Assembly: GCF_000766945.1 (NCBI RefSeq)
Contig: NZ_KN266209.1
Span: 1-64,000, forward strand
Length of the DNA: 64,000 bases
From: Cellvibrio mixtus subsp. mixtus J3-8
GTDB taxonomy: Bacteria; Pseudomonadota; Gammaproteobacteria; Pseudomonadales; Cellvibrionaceae
Reading direction: 5' to 3'
Shown here: positions 57,323 to 64,000 of the stretch, one piece after another
Layout: every line of letters starts with the position of its first letter
Numbering within the stretch: the first letter of the stretch is position 1
Position numbers and translations under genes: made by a program
Notes under the pieces: generated by a model
Told to the model about the DNA's origin: nothing
Database searches by the model: none
The model's input: only the letters and a program-made list of their open reading frames with translations

Positions 57323-58588
57323 TTACTTGTTGGTAAATTCAGGATAGGCTTCCATACCACACTCAGCCAAATCCACTCCTTCAAATTCTTCCTCTTCGGA
57401 TACACGTATACCCATCACACGTTTAATGACAAACCAGGCAAGGTAGCTGGTAATAAATACCCATCCGAAAATTGTCACGGCGCCAATTAGCTGCCCGAGA
57501 AAACTGGTCCCGGTTGCGGTGAATGGCACCACCAATAAACCGTACAGGCCAGCTCCACCATGGACAGAAATTGCACCGACAGGATCATCAATACGCAACC
57601 TGTCCAACCCGAGAATACAGAACACCACAATAGCGCCGGCGATCAGGCCGATAAACACAGAACCCATTGCGCTCGGTGTATCAGGGCTTGCGGTAATTGC
57701 CACCAGGCCTCCGAGTGCACCATTAAGGATCATGGTGAGATCGGCTTTGCCAAATAGTACACGCGCAATAATTAACGCCCCGATCAAACCACCCGCTGCC
57801 GATGCATTGGTATTCACAAATACCATCGCGATAGTGTTGGCGCTGGTGATATCGCCTAGCTTGAGTACCGAGCCGCCGTTGAAACCAAACCACCCGAACC
57901 AGAGGATAATTGCTCCAAGGGTTGCGATTGGCAGATTTGCACCGGGGATCGCATGAACCTCACCGTCAGGACCGTATTTACCTTTGCGTGCACCGAGGAG
58001 TAAAACTCCCGATAGCGCCGCTGCCGCACCCGTCAAATGCACAACACCGGAACCGGCAAAATCCTTAAAGCCAAATTGATCATCCAGATTCAAACCGAAG
58101 ACACCCGCTGAACCCCACACCCATGATCCCTCTACCGGATAAATACAACCAACCATGATGAGAGAGAACAACAAAAACGCCCAAAGTTTCATTCGCTCGG
58201 CAACAGCACCTGACACGATCGACATACAGGTTGCAGCAAACACGACTTGAAAGAAAAAATTCGCTGCCGGTGAAAAAATCGCACCGCCACTAAAACCACC
58301 TTCACGCTCGGTAAAACTTTTCAGGGTTTGGTCGACATCAATTGCACCAATTCCCGTTACAAAAAATTTGTCGCCGTACATGATCGCAAAACCGCACACC
58401 AGATACATCACACTGGCAGTGGCATAAAGCACGATGTTTTTGGTTAGTATTTCCGCTGTATTTTTAGCGCGTACCAAGCCGGATTCCAGCATGGCAAAAC
58501 CCGCTGCCATCCACATCACCAACGCGCCACACATCAAAAAGTAAAATGTATCGAGCGCATATTGGAGGTGATAAATGTTTTCTTCCAT
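57323..58588 (-). CDS. amtB: Ammonium transporter, Amt family (without long N-terminus)
   Basis: 421 residues, eleven predicted helices. The channel residues are present: the twin histidines in GVVHLTGAAAAL and ISVHGGAGLYG, the Asp in FKDFAGSG, and GGAIFSPAANFF; the C-terminal tail (ISEEEEFEGVDLAECGMEAYPE, split here) is the PII-contact region. No cleavable signal peptide; it starts MEENIYHLQYALD. It moves ammonium at the inner membrane, gated by GlnK. It follows the second amtB by 66 bp containing a terminator-like hairpin. Confidence 0.95.
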   Translation of the reverse strand: MEENIYHLQYALDTFYFLMCGALVMWMAAGFAMLESGLVRAKNTAEILTKNIVLYATASVMYLVCGFAIMYGDKFFVTGIGAIDVDQTLKSFTEREGGFSGGAIFSPAANFFFQVVFAATCMSIVSGAVAERMKLWAFLLFSLIMVGCIYPVEGSWVWGSAGVFGLNLDDQFGFKDFAGSGVVHLTGAAAALSGVLLLGARKGKYGPDGEVHAIPGANLPIATLGAIILWFGWFGFNGGSVLKLGDITSANTIAMVFVNTNASAAGGLIGALIIARVLFGKADLTMILNGALGGLVAITASPDTPSAMGSVFIGLIAGAIVVFCILGLDRLRIDDPVGAISVHGGAGLYGLLVVPFTATGTSFLGQLIGAVTIFGWVFITSYLAWFVIKRVMGIRVSEEEEFEGVDLAECGMEAYPEFTNK

Positions 58589-58607
58589 CAGCAGTTCCCC
58601 GTTACCC

Positions 58608-58647
58608 GAAAAGAAAAAGGCGCCTTGCAGTTAAGCCACAAAGCGCC
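58608..58647 (-). terminator. Terminator-like hairpin between the two amtB genes
   Basis: On the minus strand GGCGCTTTG pairs with CAAGGCGCC (one G-U pair, 11-base loop), followed by TTTTTCTTTTC. It starts 8 bases after the upstream amtB stop and could reduce expression of the downstream amtB. Confidence 0.65.
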
Positions 58648-58654
58648 AGGGGAA

Positions 58655-60193
58655 TTACATGTGGTAGCCACGCTCGCCGTGTTCGGCAGTATCCAGGCCT
58701 TCGGTCTCAACTTCTTCAGTTACACGCAGACCGATCACGACATCGACCAGTTTGAACGCGATGAAAGACACTACACCCGACCATACGATGGTGATCAATA
58801 CACCTTTGGTTTGGATCCAGGTTTGTGCGCCGATGCCCGCGAAGCCCCAGGTTCCGGCGACGTAGTCATATACACCGGTACCACCCAGGTCAGGACTGTT
58901 GAATACGCCAGTCAGGATCGCACCAACGATACCACCCACACAGTGAACACCGAATACGTCGAGGGAGTCGTCATAACCCAACCAGGCTTTCAACTTCAGA
59001 ACCGCCAGCATACAGATCAGACCACCCGCTACACCGATCACCAGTGCACCCATTGGACCTACCCAACCACATGCCGGAGTAATCGCAACCAGACCGGCAA
59101 TAGCACCTGAAGCAGCCCCCAACATTGTTGGCTTGCCACGAACCAGCCACTCACCGAAGGTCCAGGCCAATACGGCAGCAGCAGTTGCCAGGAAGGTGTT
59201 GATGAATACTTGTGCAGCGAAGGCGTTAGCTTCAAGGTTTGAACCCACGTTGAAGCCGAACCAACCTACCCACAGAATCGCCGCACCGACCATAGTGAAC
59301 GGAACATTGTGTGGCGCCAGAGACGCATTACCGAAACCTTTACGTTTGCCAATCAACAAGCAACCCACCAGACCAGCGATACCGGCGTTGATGTGAACTA
59401 CAGTACCACCGGCGAAATCCAGCGCCCCCAATTGGAAGATATAACCAGCACCAGCAGTTGCTTCAGCCGCTGCTTCAGCAGTGGTGTAAGCATCAGGACC
59501 TGCCCAGAACCACACCATGTGTGCGATTGGCAAGTAAGCAAAAGTGAACCACAACACCGCAAATACCAGCACTGCAGAGAACTTCATACGCTCGGCAAAG
59601 GCACCCACGATCAAGCAGGGAGTCAGCGCAGCAAACGTCATTTGGAAAGCAGCGTACATATATTCAGGGATATAAATACCCTTGCTGAACGTTGCCGCTG
59701 GCAGCAGGTTACCGGCGGCATCAAGCATATCTTTCAGGAACAGGCGATCAAACCCGCCGAAGAAGGCACTGCCCGAGGTGAATGCCAATGAGTATCCGTA
59801 AATCGCCCAGAGCACGGCGATCAAACAGAAGGTCACGAACACCTGCATGGACAATGACAGAATGTTTTTGGCGCGAACCATACCACCGTAGAACAGCGCA
59901 AGGCCCGGCAGTACCATGAAAATAACCAGCAGGGTAGCGGTCAACATCCAGGCGATGTCGCCTTTTTCAAACGTGGCCGCAACGGGAGCGGCAGCTTCTT
60001 CTGCAGGAGTGGCAGCGGCTTCAACCGGTGCAGCGGCTTCAGCGGCAGGTTCGGCTACAGCAGCAACCGATGAAACAGCTTCAGCAGCAGGTGCAGCTTC
60101 ATCCTGTGCCCACACGCCACTGGCGGGAAGTATCAACGCTGCCAACAAGGCCAGCGGAGCGAGCTTGACGCCCATACGAAATAGTTTATTCAC
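58655..60193 (-). CDS. amtB: Ammonium transporter AmtB with Ala/Glu/Pro-rich N-terminal extension
   Basis: 512 residues. A signal peptide (to about VWAQDE, residue 30) is followed by about 50 residues rich in Ala, Glu, Pro and Val (AAPVEAAATPAEEAAAP), then the Amt core (about 80-490) with FYGGMVRAKN, twin histidines in VVHINAGIAGLVG and FGVHCVGGIVG, and a PII-contact tail. The extension is expected to lie in the periplasm. It lies 67 bp after the second glnK, the usual glnK-amtB order, and is likely transcribed from the sigma-54 promoter upstream of glnK. Confidence 0.95.
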   Translation of the reverse strand: MNKLFRMGVKLAPLALLAALILPASGVWAQDEAAPAAEAVSSVAAVAEPAAEAAAPVEAAATPAEEAAAPVAATFEKGDIAWMLTATLLVIFMVLPGLALFYGGMVRAKNILSLSMQVFVTFCLIAVLWAIYGYSLAFTSGSAFFGGFDRLFLKDMLDAAGNLLPAATFSKGIYIPEYMYAAFQMTFAALTPCLIVGAFAERMKFSAVLVFAVLWFTFAYLPIAHMVWFWAGPDAYTTAEAAAEATAGAGYIFQLGALDFAGGTVVHINAGIAGLVGCLLIGKRKGFGNASLAPHNVPFTMVGAAILWVGWFGFNVGSNLEANAFAAQVFINTFLATAAAVLAWTFGEWLVRGKPTMLGAASGAIAGLVAITPACGWVGPMGALVIGVAGGLICMLAVLKLKAWLGYDDSLDVFGVHCVGGIVGAILTGVFNSPDLGGTGVYDYVAGTWGFAGIGAQTWIQTKGVLITIVWSGVVSFIAFKLVDVVIGLRVTEEVETEGLDTAEHGERGYHM

Positions 60194-60260
60194 GAAAGTA
60201 TTCTCCTGAGGTGATTTGTCTGATGCCAGCAGCCATGCATAGCTGGTCGCTTGTTATCGT

Positions 60261-60755
<495 letters not shown>

Positions 60756-61022
60756 TCATAAAATCCATTAAAATCAAATAGATAACCCTATTTATTGGCG
60801 CGAAAAACAAAAATATCCAAGTTCGAATACAAGTGATGCACCATTTCTGATCAACTGTATAAACCTTAGGCACCAATTATGAACATCGACACTTAAAGCA
60901 ACCGGAAAGCAATCAGAGAAGCGAGACGAACCTGCGAAGAAGGGTTTCGGATGCGATTAACAGGGGGACGCAGTACACTGCGCGCCGATATAAGATAAAG
61001 CGGGCGACCGCAGGAGTGAGGA

Positions 61023-61247
61023 ATGATCAGGAACCTGGCTGAAAAACTGCTGGACGAAATCCAGCAGCACCTTCCCAATGGCGAGCAGCTTATTCCCAAA
61101 CGCGAGATCCATATTGCCCTGCAAGCAGCACTGGCACGCCTGGATCTGGTGACGCGGGAAGAGTTTGATGCGCAGGCAGCTGTACTGCAACGTACCCGGC
61201 AGAAACTCGAACAATTGGAACAACAACTGGAAACGCTGGAGCGCTAA
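61023..61247 (+). CDS. ubiK: Ubiquinone biosynthesis accessory factor UbiK
   Basis: 74 residues: a short helical head (LAEKLLDEIQQHLP), then a C-terminal coiled coil (LQRTRQKLEQLEQQLETLE), the BMFP/YqiC family. UbiK helps UbiJ in aerobic ubiquinone synthesis and binds lipids. Divergent from glnK and upstream of comM, the Pseudomonas-type order. Confidence 0.9.
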   Translation: MIRNLAEKLLDEIQQHLPNGEQLIPKREIHIALQAALARLDLVTREEFDAQAAVLQRTRQKLEQLEQQLETLER

Positions 61248-61343
61248 ATCACACCCGTCGCATCAAACACTGGTTTGAAGGCGATGGCTGATTTATAGTC
61301 CGCCCAACAAAAATTGCTGTTAAAACAACTACAAGGATCGTTT

Positions 61344-62852
61344 ATGTCTCTCGCTATCGTATTTTCGCGCGCCAAACTTGGCATCAATGCCCCGCAAGTC
61401 ACCGTCGAAGTCCACATCTCCAACGGCCTGCCCGGCCTGTCTATCGTCGGGCTTCCCGAAACAGCGGTGAAGGAGAGTAAAGACCGGGTGCGTAGTGCCA
61501 TTATCAACAGTCACCTGGAATTTCCCGCCCAACGGATAACCGTAAATCTAGCGCCAGCCGACCTTCCAAAAGAAGGTGGTCGTTATGACTTGCCTATCGC
61601 CCTGGGTATTCTTGCAGCCTCCGGTCAAATTCCCCTGGAGCAACTTGAACGCCATGAGTTTTTGGGCGAACTGGCACTTTCGGGCGAACTGCGCCCAATT
61701 AGTGCAGCCCTTCCTGCAGCCCTCGCTTGCGGCGACGCCCGGCGTGACTTGATTATTAGCACGGCCAGCGCGGGCGAAGCGGCTTTGAGTAGCATTACGC
61801 GCGTCTTTGGTGCACTTAACCTTCTGCAAGTCTGCGCCCATTTGCATCAACGGGAGCTACTAAAACCGGCAGCTCCCGCGCAAGATAGCTTCCTTTCCGC
61901 CGAAAATACGTTGGATATCCTCGACGTTAAGGGCCAATCACATGCCAAACGTGCACTAGAGATCGCCGCCAGTGGCAGCCATAATTTATTGTTTTATGGC
62001 CCTCCAGGTACAGGTAAAACCATGCTGGCCAGCCGCTTGCCGGGCCTGTTACCCAGCTTAAGCGAGCGGGAAATGCTGGATGTCGCCGCGATATATTCCG
62101 TCGCTGCACAAGCCAAGGAATACCAGTGGCGGCAGCGCCCCTTTAGATCCCCCCATCACACTGCGTCCGCAATAGCCTTAGTGGGAGGAGGAACCAATCC
62201 AAAGCCGGGAGAAATTTCGCTGGCACATGCCGGTGTGCTTTTTTTAGATGAGTTACCGGAGTTTTCACGGCAAGTATTGGAAGTGCTGCGTGAGCCATTG
62301 GAGAGCGGCGAAGTGCGAATTTCCCGCGCTCGCAACCAGGCGTGCTTTCCGGCACGGTTTCAACTGATCGCGGCGATGAATCCGTGTCCCTGCGGCTACC
62401 ACGGCAGTGATGCCAATCGCTGTCGCTGTACTCCAGACCAGGTAAGACGCTATCGCAATAAAATTTCCGGCCCCCTTTTGGATCGCATTGATATGCACGT
62501 TCCTGTCAGGGCATTACGACAAGGCGAGTTACAAAGCAAAACCCTGGGCGATGGAACAGCAACGATTCGCGCGCGGGTGGAGCAAGCCCGTGCACGCCAG
62601 TTGCAGCGGCAAGGCAAAGCCAATAACCAACTCAGCGCCCCCGAATTGGAACAGTATTGCGAATTAACAAACAGCGATAAAAATTTACTCGAACAAGCAA
62701 TTAATAAATTGGGGTTATCAACGCGTGCGTATCATCGAGTATTAAAATTGGCACGTACGCTGGCAGATATGGGGGGGCGCGAAACAGTAAATACCGTAGA
62801 TATTACCGAAGCCTTAAGTTACCGGACGCTGGATCGCCAACCCGGCAATTAG
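61344..62852 (+). CDS. comM: YifB/ComM family AAA ATPase (Mg-chelatase-like)
   Basis: 502 residues from ATG 61344 (AGGA before it). N-terminal Lon-like/ChlI domain (VEVHISNGLPGLSIVGLPE in blocks), then the ATPase with Walker A GPPGTGKT and Walker B VLFLDELPEF, and a C-terminal Mg_chelatase_C domain with CPCGYHG and the CRC zinc-like cluster. ComM is a hexameric helicase that helps branch migration in natural transformation. Starts 96 bases after ubiK, possibly one transcript. Confidence 0.95.
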   Translation: MSLAIVFSRAKLGINAPQVTVEVHISNGLPGLSIVGLPETAVKESKDRVRSAIINSHLEFPAQRITVNLAPADLPKEGGRYDLPIALGILAASGQIPLEQLERHEFLGELALSGELRPISAALPAALACGDARRDLIISTASAGEAALSSITRVFGALNLLQVCAHLHQRELLKPAAPAQDSFLSAENTLDILDVKGQSHAKRALEIAASGSHNLLFYGPPGTGKTMLASRLPGLLPSLSEREMLDVAAIYSVAAQAKEYQWRQRPFRSPHHTASAIALVGGGTNPKPGEISLAHAGVLFLDELPEFSRQVLEVLREPLESGEVRISRARNQACFPARFQLIAAMNPCPCGYHGSDANRCRCTPDQVRRYRNKISGPLLDRIDMHVPVRALRQGELQSKTLGDGTATIRARVEQARARQLQRQGKANNQLSAPELEQYCELTNSDKNLLEQAINKLGLSTRAYHRVLKLARTLADMGGRETVNTVDITEALSYRTLDRQPGN

Positions 62853-62864
62853 CAAGCAGTACAA

Positions 62865-64000
62865 TTAATTGAGTTGCTGGCGCGCTGCCGACTCTTGCAG
62901 CCAATTCATAATTTCAATATAGGATTTGGGCGCGGAAAAATAATGTCCCTGCATTAAATCGCAGCCCCTTTCCTTCAACCAATCTTTTTGTTCTTTGGTT
63001 TCCACGCCTTCCGCAACAACCAATTTCCCAAGGTTGTGCGCAAGGGTGATCATCGCTGACACCAAGCGTTTATCGGTGTGGCTACGGTTTAATTCCTGCA
63101 AAAAATTCAAATCGATTTTTACCGTGCTAATCGGCAATCGTTGTAAATGTAAAAGCGATGAATTACCCGCACCAAAACTATCGAGCAAAAAATTGATTCC
63201 AAAAAATGACAGCGGACGCATACACAAGGAAACCAGTTCGATATTTTCAGCAAACACCGTTTCGGTAATTTCAAATTCAATATCGCCTGGCTGGATATCG
63301 CTGTCTGCAAAAATGCGCGCGACTTCGTGCACCAGATTGTCATCTTTAAATTGGCGCACGGACAAATTAATGGCCATCATCAACGGTCCGTCCCAAAATG
63401 CCTGCAAATTTTTTACATCATTACAAGCCTGGCGAATGGCCCAATATCCAATCGCTGTGAGTATGCCGGTTTCTTCCGCCGTCGCGATAAAATCATCTGC
63501 ATCCAATAAGCCTACACCAGGTTTATCCCAGCGCAGTAGCGCTTCAAGAGCAATGACTTTACCCGTAGAAACTTCAACGCGCGGAATATAGTGCAATACA
63601 AATTGCTGTTTTTTTAGCGCTGCGCGCAAATCGGATTCCAAACGCAATTGCCGCCGTACATCCTGGTTCATCATTTCGGTAAAGAAACGGTAATTACTAT
63701 TGTGATCTTGTTTGGCTTTATACATCGCCATATCAGCATGTTTAAGCAAGGTATCGGCATCGCGCCCCGCTTGTGGATAAATAGCGATGCCGATACTGCA
63801 ACCTACAACCACTTCATGCCCGTTAATATCCGCCGGCATTTCAATGGCGCGAATGACTTTTTCAGCGATATGCGCAACATCAGTATTGTTGGCAATTTTT
63901 TGCAGCAATAACGTAAATTCATCGCCGCCCATGCGCGCCACTGAGTCGCTGCGACGCAAACATGCGTTTAGACGTTCAGCGCAAATACGAATAATGGCAT
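62865..64000 (-). CDS. GGDEF-EAL protein, 5-prime end outside the window
   Basis: The frame is open to the window end; reading continues upstream as RICAERLNACLRRSD, the normal lead-in to a GGDEF site, so the true start lies beyond 64000. Visible: the end of a GGDEF domain with intact GGDEF (ARMGGDEF) and RxxD inhibitory site (RRSD), then a full EAL domain with EALLRW, INLSVRQF, EFEITET, KID, VAEGVE and QGHYFSAP. The metal-binding DD pair is DS here (LDSFGAG instead of DDFGTG), so phosphodiesterase activity may be weak. Convergent with comM by 13 bases. Confidence 0.93.
   Translation of the reverse strand, partial: AIIRICAERLNACLRRSDSVARMGGDEFTLLLQKIANNTDVAHIAEKVIRAIEMPADINGHEVVVGCSIGIAIYPQAGRDADTLLKHADMAMYKAKQDHNSNYRFFTEMMNQDVRRQLRLESDLRAALKKQQFVLHYIPRVEVSTGKVIALEALLRWDKPGVGLLDADDFIATAEETGILTAIGYWAIRQACNDVKNLQAFWDGPLMMAINLSVRQFKDDNLVHEVARIFADSDIQPGDIEFEITETVFAENIELVSLCMRPLSFFGINFLLDSFGAGNSSLLHLQRLPISTVKIDLNFLQELNRSHTDKRLVSAMITLAHNLGKLVVAEGVETKEQKDWLKERGCDLMQGHYFSAPKSYIEIMNWLQESAARQQLN

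Overview
The window reads as chromosome of a gammaproteobacterium of the Cellvibrio type. The housekeeping blocks are gammaproteobacterial and partly Pseudomonas-like: grpE-dnaK-dnaJ, recN/fur/bamE, rnfH-ratA beside smpB, tamA-tamB, hemC-hemD-hemX-hemY, and sutA/glnK/amtB/ubiK/comM. A secreted esterase with a long serine-rich linker and a family 2 carbohydrate-binding module, and a secreted GH5 glucanase, point to a plant-polysaccharide degrader such as Cellvibrio. This assignment is inference from gene content; no rRNA or tRNA gene was seen.

Layout. 0-5.3 kb: the end of a probable nonribosomal-peptide locus (type II thioesterase, periplasmic Ntn acylase, cyclic-peptide ABC exporter, all minus strand). 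6.1-9.3 kb: a LysR regulator diverging from the glutathione-dependent formaldehyde pathway (frmA, fghA). 9.3-14.4 kb: a CPBP membrane protease and the heat-shock cluster grpE-dnaK-dnaJ, with two sigma-32-type promoters. 14.7-19.4 kb: a chemoreceptor, recN, fur and bamE. 19.4-29.3 kb: a 10-kb signalling island with an Hpt-REC-REC-GGDEF cyclase, an HD-GYP phosphodiesterase, a lone receiver and two large sensor kinases; together they could form a phosphorelay that sets cyclic-di-GMP. 29.4-39.8 kb: rnfH, ratA, smpB, the GH5 glucanase, tamA-tamB, rlmJ and two small membrane proteins. 39.9-42.1 kb: a decayed GGDEF-EAL gene and the CBM2 esterase. 42.1-45.6 kb: GNAT acetyltransferase, MATE exporter and a DUF418 membrane protein. 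45.6-53.9 kb: one tight minus-strand run hemC-hemD-hemX-hemY-pbpC-(beta-propeller membrane protein). 54.0-64.0 kb: a sodium:solute symporter, the RNA-polymerase-binding factor SutA, a glnK-amtB-amtB-glnK ammonium block, ubiK, comM, and a GGDEF-EAL protein cut by the window end.

The most interesting signals beyond the genes are: short tandem repeats that start exactly at two stop codons (9151 and 40408); a recN promoter with a LexA-like site lying inside the preceding gene's terminator (16386-16447); paired sigma-32 promoters with identical 14-bp spacing; 22-bp-phased direct repeats between tamA and rlmJ; the head-to-tail glnK-amtB-amtB-glnK block with a sigma-54 promoter and a terminator-like leader hairpin; and the phosphorelay/c-di-GMP island. 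No CRISPR array, insertion sequence, prophage or complete new defence system was recognised.
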